From: an uncultured Lachnospiraceae bacterium
GTDB lineage: Bacteria > Bacillota > Clostridia > Lachnospirales > Lachnospiraceae
Length of the DNA: 62,650 nucleotides
Direction of reading: 5' to 3'
Assembly (NCBI GenBank): GCA_910586715.1
Contig: CAJUJG010000010.1
Coordinates: 1 to 62,650, forward strand
Below the pieces are notes generated by a model. That model searched no databases. It saw nothing but the letters and a program-made list of their open reading frames with translations, and was not told the origin of the DNA. The translations under genes were made by a program, and so were the position numbers. Of the stretch, positions 9,133 to 16,816 are shown one piece after another. The first letter of the stretch is position 1. Each line of letters begins with the position of its first letter.

Positions 9133-10950
9133 TTATATATCAGGAATTTCTCTTATGGCGGTCACTTTAATTGTTGGCTTTGTAGTTTTAAAAGATCCCG
9201 ATTCTATTTCGATTGTGCCCGCCGGTATTTCGATTGGGGCTTTCATTATGTCTAGAGCAAGTTTAGCATTTATATATTGTTGTGATAAAAATGCATATTT
9301 TCTTGCAGCTATTTGTGTTTCCTGACTCCCTTCTTTTTGGTGTGCAAAATTGATCTTATTTTGGTATTCTTTTTTTAATAAATGATAACTACTGTCGCGT
9401 AAAGATATAATACTTTCTTTAATAGTCTCATTTGTCACATTTCCGATTTGTTTCTTGGTTACCATCCAACAATTTGACTTTTCCTTATTTCCTTTTCGCA
9501 TATTAACAATATTATTATCATTAAACAAGATCTTTATCTGCTTATCCTGTAGTACAAGATATCCATTATCCCCGTATGGTTGTTCACCTTTTGATAAAGA
9601 AAGCACTTCTAAAAATACAAGGACACCGTCGTCTGTTAATATATTTTGGATACATTGAAATGTATCCAGCCATTTACTTACTTCAATTTCATGTAATACA
9701 TTCATTAAAACTACTACGTGAAAAAATTTTTCCTTTCTATAAATTTTTTCAAACGTAGTATACAATGTAAAAGATTTAATATCTTTTTGCTCGGGATAGG
9801 GTTCATATGCGCTATAAATTATATTTTTTTTCAAAATTTCGGAATCAGGCAATAACTGTATACATTCCCAAATTCGATATTTTCCTGCACCATAATCCAA
9901 CATTCGAATTGGTCCTAATTTCATATTTTTTCTTACTGATTCCAATAATTTACAAAATTGTTCATCTTTGATATCATACTTTTCAACGGACGCAGGAAGA
10001 CAAAAACATTCTACAATAAACTGATAGTATTGCCAGTTCTCTATTGACTTTAAAAACTCGAAAACATTTATATTTTCTAAACCTACCAGTGAATCATATA
10101 ATTCTTTATAGGTCTGACTGTTACGGCTCAAAACATTGCCCTGCTGCATAAAAACAATTTCTTCAAACGAAAATAAGGGGACTAAAAACAATGAATGGGA
10201 CGCAATCCAAAGTTCGGAGACGGATTCAAAAGCTGTTAGTGTTTTTACCATTTTTATTAATGCACGAGGATGAAGATGTAATTCTGGCTCATCAATAATG
10301 AGCACTACACTTTTGGCGGATTTCTTTTTAACTGTTATTAGAAAAACGGATAAGTAAAACAGCATTAATTCTCCTGGAGAGAATTCCGATAAAGCTTCTT
10401 TTAAAGGTAACTGTCTTGTTACTGTATCGTCCACCATCTTTTCAATATAGATTTTATTCTCATCTTTTTTTATATAGAGTCTCTTTTCCAAAAACTCCGA
10501 TAAAATATCATTTAATTCTTCAAACGTTTTTTTTGCTTTTGCAGACGCTGCTGCTCTTCTCATGGACAAAGCTGTCAAAATATTTTCTAAAAAATCTCCT
10601 CTATCATTTTCCATAATTTTTAAAAAATCATAAAAAGAGTGATCTTCATTTTCAAATAATAAATCATAGGGATAAACTTCCGTTGCAGGATCTTCGGAAG
10701 CGCTTGATTGTGATTCGGACAAACCTGCGTTATAAAAAGAATGGATTTCTGGAAAATATAATGTTATCACGACATCATTTTTATCCTGTCCCTTTTTTTC
10801 TCTCTCTAAAGCTTTCAAAAAGCGGGTTTTTCCGGAACCATTCTTCCCAATAATCAAATTTTTCCTGGTAAAAATAACCTTTTCCACGCCGTTCAATCCT
10901 TCTGCTTCAAAACTGGTAAAATCAGAAATCTGTTTATTCTGCGGAATCAT
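9133..10950 (-). CDS. ABC-type ATPase fused to a SAM-dependent methyltransferase (defence-like)
   Basis: A 605-aa two-part protein. Residues 1-270 form an SMC/ABC-like ATPase of the kind found in OLD/AAA-15/21 defence proteins: Walker A GKNGSGKT (35-42), signature FSPGE (190-194), Walker B VVLIIDEPE (215-223) and the switch SHS (251-253). Residues about 345-450 look like a class I methyltransferase: motif I LDYGAGKYR (351-359), an acidic strand end AYEP (381-384), and DDGVLVFLEV (440-449). The Lys/Gln-rich C-terminus is not recognised. No nuclease motif was seen, so the effector may be the methyltransferase part or a partner. RBS AAAGGAGG precedes the start. It is divergent from the deaminase gene with a 125-bp shared promoter region. 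Target and substrate are unknown. Confidence 0.75.
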   Translation of the reverse strand: MIPQNKQISDFTSFEAEGLNGVEKVIFTRKNLIIGKNGSGKTRFLKALEREKKGQDKNDVVITLYFPEIHSFYNAGLSESQSSASEDPATEVYPYDLLFENEDHSFYDFLKIMENDRGDFLENILTALSMRRAAASAKAKKTFEELNDILSEFLEKRLYIKKDENKIYIEKMVDDTVTRQLPLKEALSEFSPGELMLFYLSVFLITVKKKSAKSVVLIIDEPELHLHPRALIKMVKTLTAFESVSELWIASHSLFLVPLFSFEEIVFMQQGNVLSRNSQTYKELYDSLVGLENINVFEFLKSIENWQYYQFIVECFCLPASVEKYDIKDEQFCKLLESVRKNMKLGPIRMLDYGAGKYRIWECIQLLPDSEILKKNIIYSAYEPYPEQKDIKSFTLYTTFEKIYRKEKFFHVVVLMNVLHEIEVSKWLDTFQCIQNILTDDGVLVFLEVLSLSKGEQPYGDNGYLVLQDKQIKILFNDNNIVNMRKGNKEKSNCWMVTKKQIGNVTNETIKESIISLRDSSYHLLKKEYQNKINFAHQKEGSQETQIAARKYAFLSQQYINAKLALDIMKAPIEIPAGTIEIESGSFKTTKPTIKVTAIREIPDI

Positions 10951-10979
10951 ACTGAATCCTCCTTTACAAAGTTTTAGTA

Positions 10980-11009
10980 ATTATATCAAAAAGAGGAATA
11001 TTATGTCAA
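10980..11009 (-). promoter_or_regulatory. Sigma-A promoter of the ATPase-methyltransferase gene
   Basis: On the minus strand TTGACA (11009-11004) and TATAAT (10985-10980) are 18 bp apart, a near-consensus promoter with a leader of about 25 nt. It sits back to back with the deaminase promoter, 17 bp away. Confidence 0.8.
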
Positions 11010-11026
11010 ATAATGTAAAGAAATAA

Positions 11027-11055
11027 TTTACAAATTGCCAAAGGAATATTATAAT
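11027..11055 (+). promoter_or_regulatory. Sigma-A promoter of the deaminase operon
   Basis: TTTACA (11027-11032) and TATAAT (11050-11055) are 17 bp apart. The transcript leader would be only about 14 nt, which leaves no room for an AvcI-like regulatory RNA upstream of the deaminase. Confidence 0.75.
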
Positions 11056-11075
11056 TAAGAAAAAAAGGTGGATTT

Positions 11076-12617
11076 ATGGAAAAATATAGCAATGATCAAC
11101 TGACAAACAGTGAACTGGTTATTGGATTAGCTTGTGCCGTTGGCACTAATATAAAAACCGTAATTGATTTAATTAAAAATCGTTTACAAAGTTTTGGCTA
11201 TAATTCTGAAGTTATTAAAATTTCAAAACAGTTAATTGAACCTTCTCTTGCAGATGAAATATCCGAATCCAGTTCTTCATACGATCGGATAAATAAATTA
11301 ATGGATCAGGGGAATGAGCTTAGAAAAAAAGCATCACCGTCAGAACCATATAATATTCTTGCTTCTGGCGTTGCTCATTGCATTAATCGGATTCGTCAGG
11401 ATAAATCAAAGAAGATAAACAAAGAGGATACAGCGCAGATTCAAGTTCCCAAGACGGCTTTTATTGTAGATTCGCTAAAACATCCAGATGAAGTGGACAA
11501 GCTGAGAGAAATTTATCCTACTGGATTTTATATGTTTGTCATTAATGAATCTGAAGAATCTAGAATTAAATACTTAATGTATGAAAGAAATATGGGAAAA
11601 TCAGATGCAGAAAAACTCATACACCGCGATATGGAAGAAACAGAAAAATTTGGACAACATACGCGAGCCGTTTTTGAACTTGCCGATTTTCATCTTTCTG
11701 CAAATATACATTTTGACACAAATAAGTACAAAGAAAGACAGGAGATATTAAAACTTCAGATTGATAGAATTTTAAATCTTATTTTTGGAAATCCTTTTAT
11801 TACACCAACTTTTGATGAGTATGCGATGTTTATGGCTTATTCATCGGGATTAAGATCAGCAGATTTATCCCGTCAGGTCGGTGCCGTAATTGCAAAAAGC
11901 CATGATATTGTAGCTACTGGTGCAAATGATGTTCCCTGTTTTGGCGGCGGACAATATTGGCCTGATTCCGATTACAAGGATTTTCCAAACGGGCGGGATT
12001 ATATGCGAGGTTACGATTCTAATAAACAAAATATACAGAAGATTGTAGATAAGATTGTGGATCTTTTTGAATACAATGAAGAAGATGATGATGGCTCTAA
12101 CATCAAAATGAAATCACGTTCTGCCATACTTTCAACTCTAAAAGAATTAACAGAATATGGAAGACCAGTGCATGCAGAGATGTCTGCGCTTATGTCTTGC
12201 GCTAGAAACGGAATATCTATAGAGGGTGCTACCCTATACTGCAGTACATTTCCATGTCATAATTGTGCCAAGCATATTGTTTCGACTGGGATAAAAAGGG
12301 TTGTCTATATTGAGCCATATCCTAAAAGCCATACCTTGGAATTATATAGTGACTCAATAACTTTAACGGGAGAAGCCAATAAAGTGGATTTTATTGAATT
12401 TGTTGGCATTGGTCCAAGGCGTTTTTATGACCTTTTTTCTTTGCGGCTTAGCACAGGAATGCGAATTAAAAGAAAAAATGAAGATGGTTATTGCGTAGAA
12501 TGGAATGAAAAAAATGCACGTGTACGATGTCAAATGATTTCCACATCTTATATTGACAAAGAGGTCATAGAAGCATTAAAATGGGAACAGAGAGAAATAA
12601 AGAAGGGATTAGATTAA
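11076..12617 (+). CDS. Anti-phage dCTP/dCMP deaminase (AvcD-like)
   Basis: A 513-aa protein resembling the anti-phage cytidine-nucleotide deaminases, which drain dCTP during infection. The N-terminal half (about 15-230) is a P-loop-kinase-like fold with a degenerate loop (IGLACAVGTN, no GK[ST]). The C-terminal half is a zinc deaminase: His366 and catalytic Glu368 in HAEM, then Cys394 and Cys397 in PCHNC. The deaminase core (about 255-440) carries an insert rich in Asp/Glu. RBS AGGTGG lies before ATG 11076. The stop codon abuts the ATG of a 58-aa ORF. The defence role is known for the family and is inferred here; the genes beside it fit that role. Confidence 0.8.
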   Translation: MEKYSNDQLTNSELVIGLACAVGTNIKTVIDLIKNRLQSFGYNSEVIKISKQLIEPSLADEISESSSSYDRINKLMDQGNELRKKASPSEPYNILASGVAHCINRIRQDKSKKINKEDTAQIQVPKTAFIVDSLKHPDEVDKLREIYPTGFYMFVINESEESRIKYLMYERNMGKSDAEKLIHRDMEETEKFGQHTRAVFELADFHLSANIHFDTNKYKERQEILKLQIDRILNLIFGNPFITPTFDEYAMFMAYSSGLRSADLSRQVGAVIAKSHDIVATGANDVPCFGGGQYWPDSDYKDFPNGRDYMRGYDSNKQNIQKIVDKIVDLFEYNEEDDDGSNIKMKSRSAILSTLKELTEYGRPVHAEMSALMSCARNGISIEGATLYCSTFPCHNCAKHIVSTGIKRVVYIEPYPKSHTLELYSDSITLTGEANKVDFIEFVGIGPRRFYDLFSLRLSTGMRIKRKNEDGYCVEWNEKNARVRCQMISTSYIDKEVIEALKWEQREIKKGLD

Positions 12618-12794
12618 ATGCAAACACTGGAAAAAGCACCTATAAACATTGAAAAAGATATAAAAAAATCGGCGTTATTAGATTTAATATCGCAATGGCC
12701 TGAATGGAAAATCCAAGCATTATGCTTGGATGAAAGTGATTTAAAAATCAAAGAAGTAATTCAGGATCAAAAAAAATTACGGCATTCCCAATAG
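12618..12794 (+). CDS. 58-aa protein of unknown function downstream of the deaminase
   Basis: The ORF starts on the base after the deaminase stop codon (TAA then ATG), typical of translational coupling. It encodes 58 residues: a charged N-terminus, then a hydrophobic/aromatic stretch (SALLDLISQWPEWKIQALCL), then an acidic and lysine-rich tail. There is no signal peptide, membrane span or cysteine motif. The deaminase 3' end (GAACAGAGAGAAATAAAGAAGGGA) offers AAGGGA as a ribosome site. It could be an inhibitor, regulator or third component. I do not recognise it; chance ORF status cannot be excluded but is unlikely given the exact junction. Confidence 0.6.
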   Translation: MQTLEKAPINIEKDIKKSALLDLISQWPEWKIQALCLDESDLKIKEVIQDQKKLRHSQ

Positions 12795-12880
12795 TTTGTA
12801 TAATAATCTATTTACAAATTTAATTTAACAGACAAGTGTTCATATACTCTGCTATAATAAAACTTAATATGGTATTGTGT

Positions 12881-12913
12881 AAAGGGGCTGTCAGTAAACT
12901 GATATGCCCCTTT
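12881..12913 (+). terminator. Terminator of the deaminase operon
   Basis: AAAGGGGC / GCCCCTTT form an 8-bp outer stem with an internal loop and a 4-bp inner stem (TCAG/CTGA), closed by TAAA. A TATAAT-like box (about 12854) lies just upstream, so a very short separate transcript is possible but not shown. Confidence 0.7.
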
Positions 12914-12966
12914 GTTAGTTGACATTTCATTATTGGTATTTTTTATGCTAACGATATTGCCCAAAC

Positions 12967-12994
12967 AGAGGAAGGAGCGGTTTATCCGCTCCTT
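12967..12994 (+). repeat. 28-bp direct repeat, right edge of the defence cassette
   Basis: Exact copy of 9008-9035, same orientation. It is a hairpin (11-bp stem, loop TTTAT) and can act as terminator for the converging decayed gene at 13017-14000. Confidence 0.75.
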
Positions 12995-13016
12995 TCCCTA
13001 TTTGTTAAGGCATGGT

Positions 13017-14000
13017 TTATGCTGTTTTCTTTACTCGGATTGTAAATTGAATCGTTCTGCTTCCGGTATAGTTGCCTTCACCTTTGATTGTTGCTGTAGC
13101 TGTTTGGCTTGCATAGCCGGTTTCGTCGAATGTTAACTTAGAAACATCAACCTTGTTGTTTGTGTATTCTGTTATCAAATAATCATCACTATACACAAGT
13201 GAAACTTTATTGCCTTTCGAATCGAATACATATATCTTTTCTTTCGCAGCCGTTTCGAATGCTTTATCATCAACACCGTCTTTAACAAGATATTCCCAAT
13301 TACCGCCTGGTTTGAGATTATCCTCAGTCACATTAATAACGATATTTTCGATAGTGGCATAGCTTAGATACGAAGATTCTTTGCAATAATCTCGAAGCTT
13401 CCGGCATCTTTCAGGCTGCCCTTTAAGAGATTCTTGCCTGCAATGGAAACAGTTGCTGTTCCGACTTTATTATTATTTTTATAGCTTACGGTATAATCAA
13501 CGCCTTCTGTAAGTCTGACATCATCTGAACCTTCATTGCTGATAACCTTACAACGTTTCCAAATGTAATTGATGAGCCTGTTGAAGGAATGACTAAATTC
13601 TTATATTCTTCATCTGTTGTTGCCGTATATGTCTTTCCGTCAAATGACCCCTTAACCATTACGGAATAATCCTTAGTGTTGAAAGGTTTTGCAAGGGTCT
13701 TAAAGGTCACAACTTTTGTACCATAATAGCCTTTTTCAAGATTACCTGTAAGAACTACGGAAGCAATACCGATATCCGTGTTGTTGTAGTATGCAGTATC
13801 ATAATCACCTGCAACATAATTGCCTTCCCCGTCAAATGATGACGGTGTAAGACCGCTTACTGTTACAGTGGGACAATGCAATGTGCCGTTCCATCATAAA
13901 TCTGATCCGGTATTTTATCAACTTTGACCTTACTCATATTCGAATCGGGCTTGCCGCCGTACCGTCAACACCTCTTTCAATAACAAGTGATTTTTTAAGG
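13017..14000 (-). pseudogene. Remnant of an Ig-repeat surface protein gene
   Basis: Minus-strand coding fragments in at least three frames. A piece with IPDQIYDGTAH lies near 13880-13940, a 131-codon piece at 13881-13486 and a 104-codon piece at 13331-13017. Between the last two, another frame reads SYKNNNKVGTATVSIAGKNL. The YDGTA and YKNN..G.A..SI.GK patterns are the same Ig-like repeat class as the C-terminal part of the pectate lyase at 441-8990 and the surface protein at 55942. No signal peptide or catalytic domain remains. It is a frameshifted remnant of a protein that once converged on the pectate lyase gene. Confidence 0.75.
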
Positions 14001-14100
14001 TTATAGGGATGCCTTAAAATACCACATAAAAAATTCAGCCACACTTTTAAGAATACAGCACTGCGGCGCATTCCGCTTGCTGCAAACTGCGCCGTTTTCA

Positions 14101-14209
14101 TAACAGATTAGCAACAGATTAGTGACAGACTAGTGACAAATTACAGCGGAAAAATTCCGAAATAATGCGCTGCATAGTCTGCGTTAGCGACAAATTAGCG
14201 ACAAATCGG
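14101..14209. repeat. 11-bp direct-repeat array beside the integrase gene
   Basis: Four contiguous 11-bp units (14101-14144) and two more (14188-14209) fit YRACARAYTAG. The second cluster overlaps the 3' end of the integrase gene. Short iterated direct repeats beside a tyrosine recombinase gene resemble arm-type binding sites. The gap between clusters is not a multiple of 11. Confidence 0.6.
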
Positions 14210-15400
14210 AACCTCAATTTTTGCAATTTCCGCGCGAAGCTCGTCAAGCGTTCTGTGCCCGTAAACAGAGCGTTCGACATCACTACCCAGCGAGTGCCCC
14301 ATTAAAAGATGCTTTGAAAGCTCATCTACCTTGTATTTATCGCATAGCCAGGAAAACGTATGACGGCAGTCATGCGGGGTATGCTTTGTGCCGTTGTCAG
14401 AATTTGTAAGGTTGAGTGCGTCTAACACTGCATAAAATTCTTTTCGGCACTTATACGGTTGAAAACGCATTCCATTCTCTGATAGAAAACTGTCAAAAAA
14501 TTCTGCCGCAAATCCGCGGATTGCAGGATGCAGCGGGACAATTCTGTTTTTTGCCGATGCTGTTTTTACGCCGCCTTGAAAATATTCTTCGGCTCGGTTG
14601 TAATGAATAGTCTGAAAAGCGGATATGCGAAATCCCGTATAAATCATTAAAAGAATCATGCCAACGTCTTTGTGGTGTCTGTGTTTCCAAAGCGTTTCCA
14701 GTGCGGTCTGTGAGAATGGCACACCGCATTCGTCGTCATCGGCGATGTTGATGCTTACATATTTGGAATAGTCTTTTTCAGTAATATCGTTTTGCAGGGC
14801 GTATGTATACATTCCTTTAAAAAGCGTGATAATCAGTTCAAGGCTTGCATGTTTTAGCGGGCAGGTATCGACGACTTCCTGCAAATCAACTTTGCGAAGT
14901 TCTAAAAATCTTCTATTATGAAGCACCTTACAGTTTTTAAAGGCGGCATTGCTGGAATATTTAGAAGCACGCGAAAACTTTTTCTTGGAGTTTTGGAACT
15001 TGTTGTAATAGTACAGCTCATAAAGCTCGGAAAACGTAATGTCCTGATATTGTGGAGCGAGACTAGTGGACGTGTTAGAGGATGCAAACGCGTTCGAAGC
15101 TTTGGGTATTTGTGCTGCAGCATTGTAAAGAATCAACGCCTGATATGCTTCCTCGTATGTTTTAAAATATCCGATTGCGGGTCCAAGAATGGGAGAACCG
15201 TTCGGGGAAAATCTGGTGACGTGCGGATATGCCGCCCATTCACGGGAACGTCTGCCGGACAGATGCTTGATGCTTCCGGTGCCATTTGGGAGTTTGCGCC
15301 GTTTTTTTGGCGTAATTTTTAATGGATAACCACAGCTTGGACAAAAAACTGCCGCGCTGGAAATATTGTGTGTGCATTCGGGACATGAAATCAGTGTCAT
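14195..15400 (-). CDS. Tyrosine recombinase/integrase with N-terminal zinc ribbon
   Basis: A 401-aa site-specific recombinase. The N-terminus is a zinc ribbon (CPECTHN...FCPSCGYP, residues 6-25), followed by a basic DNA-binding part with a GTGSI..LSG..SREWAA beta-sheet region like integrase arm-binding domains. The central core-binding domain leads to the catalytic domain: Arg in YTGFRISAF, a basic KNRIVPLHP strand, HDCRHTF (His-x-x-Arg), LLMGHS, and the nucleophile Tyr in RSVYGH near the C-terminus. All catalytic positions appear present. It lies between the Ig-repeat remnant and ackA, with no excisionase or other element genes. An array of 11-bp repeats lies at its 3' end. Confidence 0.85.
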   Translation of the reverse strand: MTLISCPECTHNISSAAVFCPSCGYPLKITPKKRRKLPNGTGSIKHLSGRRSREWAAYPHVTRFSPNGSPILGPAIGYFKTYEEAYQALILYNAAAQIPKASNAFASSNTSTSLAPQYQDITFSELYELYYYNKFQNSKKKFSRASKYSSNAAFKNCKVLHNRRFLELRKVDLQEVVDTCPLKHASLELIITLFKGMYTYALQNDITEKDYSKYVSINIADDDECGVPFSQTALETLWKHRHHKDVGMILLMIYTGFRISAFQTIHYNRAEEYFQGGVKTASAKNRIVPLHPAIRGFAAEFFDSFLSENGMRFQPYKCRKEFYAVLDALNLTNSDNGTKHTPHDCRHTFSWLCDKYKVDELSKHLLMGHSLGSDVERSVYGHRTLDELRAEIAKIEVPICR

Positions 15401-15505
15401 AGAAAACCTCCATTTTATAAAAAATTTGATGTAAGTGCTTTCATTTTATTAAAATCCGTAGTAAACTAAAACTATCAAAAAAGTAACGATATTGGAGGGT
15501 AAAAA

Positions 15506-16699
15506 ATGAATATTTTAGTAATCAACTGTGGAAGCTCGTCACTGAAATATCAGCTTATTAACAGCGACAGCGAGGCTGTTCTTGCAAAGGGGCTTTGCGA
15601 GCGTATTGGAATTGACGGAAGTGTTCTTACGCATACGCCTGCCGGAAAAGACAAGGTTAAGATTGAGACGCCGATGCCCAATCATACGGTTGCAGTGAAG
15701 CTTGTAATTGATGCGTTGACAAATGCGGAGCACGGCGTGATTACGTCGCTTGACGAGATTAACGCAGTCGGACACCGCGTGGTACATGGCGGCGAGAAGT
15801 TTGCGACATCCGTGATTATAGACGATGAAGTTATGAAAGCAATAGAAGAGTGCAACGATTTAGCGCCGCTTCACAATCCTGCAAATTTAATTGGCATCAA
15901 TTCCTGCAAGGAGATAATGCCGAGCGTTCCGATGGTTGCTGTGTTTGACACGGCATTTCATCAGACGATGCCTGAAAAGGCGTACCTTTACGGACTTCCT
16001 TATGAGTATTATGAGAAATATAAGGTTCGCCGTTATGGTTTCCATGGGACAAGCCATGATTATGTATCGGCAAGAACTGCAGAAATTCTTGGTAAGAAGC
16101 GCGAAGATTTAAAGATTATTGTGTGCCATTTAGGAAACGGCGGTTCCGTATCGGCAGTGGATCATGGGAAATGCGTGGATACTTCAATGGGATTGACACC
16201 GTTAGAGGGTGTTATCATGGGTACGCGTTCCGGTGATATTGATCCGGCAATCTGTGACTTTATCTGCCAAAAAGAAAATCTGACGCCTGCCGAGATGAAT
16301 AATGTGCTGAACAAAAAGTCAGGCGTTCTCGGACTGTCAAAGGTTTCTTCTGATTTCAGAGACATTGAGGCGGCGGCAAACGACGGAAATAAGCTTGCGG
16401 CAGTGACATTGGATGCATTCTATTATAGAGTAGCTAAATATATTGGGGCTTATACAGCAGCGATGAACGGTGTTGATGCGATTGCGTTTACTGCAGGCGT
16501 TGGTGAGAACAACATTTCCGGACGTGTTGAAATTGCAAAGTATTTGGGATACCTCGGAACAGAGATTGACCTCGAGAAGAATAACGTAAGAGGCGAGGAT
16601 ACCGTGATTTCCAAGGACGGAAGCAAGGTAGCGCTGTTGTGTGTACCGACCAATGAAGAGCTTTCAATTGCGCGTCAGACGCTTGTACTTGTAAAATAA
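15506..16699 (+). CDS. ackA: Acetate kinase
   Basis: A 397-aa enzyme of normal length that makes ATP and acetate from acetyl phosphate in mixed-acid/butyrate fermentation. Family motifs are intact: NCGSSSLKYQL at the N-terminus, HRVVHGGE, HLGNGGS and GTRSGDIDP. RBS TTGGAGGG precedes ATG 15506. In many Clostridia pta lies directly upstream; here the upstream neighbour is an integrase, so ackA is probably transcribed from its own promoter in 15425-15490 (boxes weak). It ends at the hairpin at 16717. Confidence 0.95.
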   Translation: MNILVINCGSSSLKYQLINSDSEAVLAKGLCERIGIDGSVLTHTPAGKDKVKIETPMPNHTVAVKLVIDALTNAEHGVITSLDEINAVGHRVVHGGEKFATSVIIDDEVMKAIEECNDLAPLHNPANLIGINSCKEIMPSVPMVAVFDTAFHQTMPEKAYLYGLPYEYYEKYKVRRYGFHGTSHDYVSARTAEILGKKREDLKIIVCHLGNGGSVSAVDHGKCVDTSMGLTPLEGVIMGTRSGDIDPAICDFICQKENLTPAEMNNVLNKKSGVLGLSKVSSDFRDIEAAANDGNKLAAVTLDAFYYRVAKYIGAYTAAMNGVDAIAFTAGVGENNISGRVEIAKYLGYLGTEIDLEKNNVRGEDTVISKDGSKVALLCVPTNEELSIARQTLVLVK

Positions 16700-16716
16700 A
16701 AAACAGTAATACATAG

Positions 16717-16749
16717 CGAAACCGCTGATTGAATTGTCAGCGGTTTTCG
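16717..16749 (+). terminator. Terminator of ackA
   Basis: AAACCGCTGA / TCAGCGGTTT form a 10-bp stem with an 8-base loop and a short T run. The -35 box of the next promoter lies inside its loop. Confidence 0.75.
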
Positions 16750-16757
16750 TGTATACT
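16729..16757 (+). promoter_or_regulatory. Sigma-A promoter of cca
   Basis: TTGAAT (16729-16734) and TATACT (16752-16757) are 17 bp apart. The promoter overlaps the ackA terminator, so ackA transcription may interfere with it. Confidence 0.65.
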
Positions 16758-16816
16758 GATAGGGCGGAACCTGCGAATGGAACGATTACAAAGACAGCGA
16801 AGAAGTGGAGGCAAAA

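Noticed and set aside
12840..12913. Short RNA from the TATAAT near 12854 ending at the 12913 hairpin
   Set aside because: No matching -35 box was found, and the hairpin is explained as the deaminase operon terminator.
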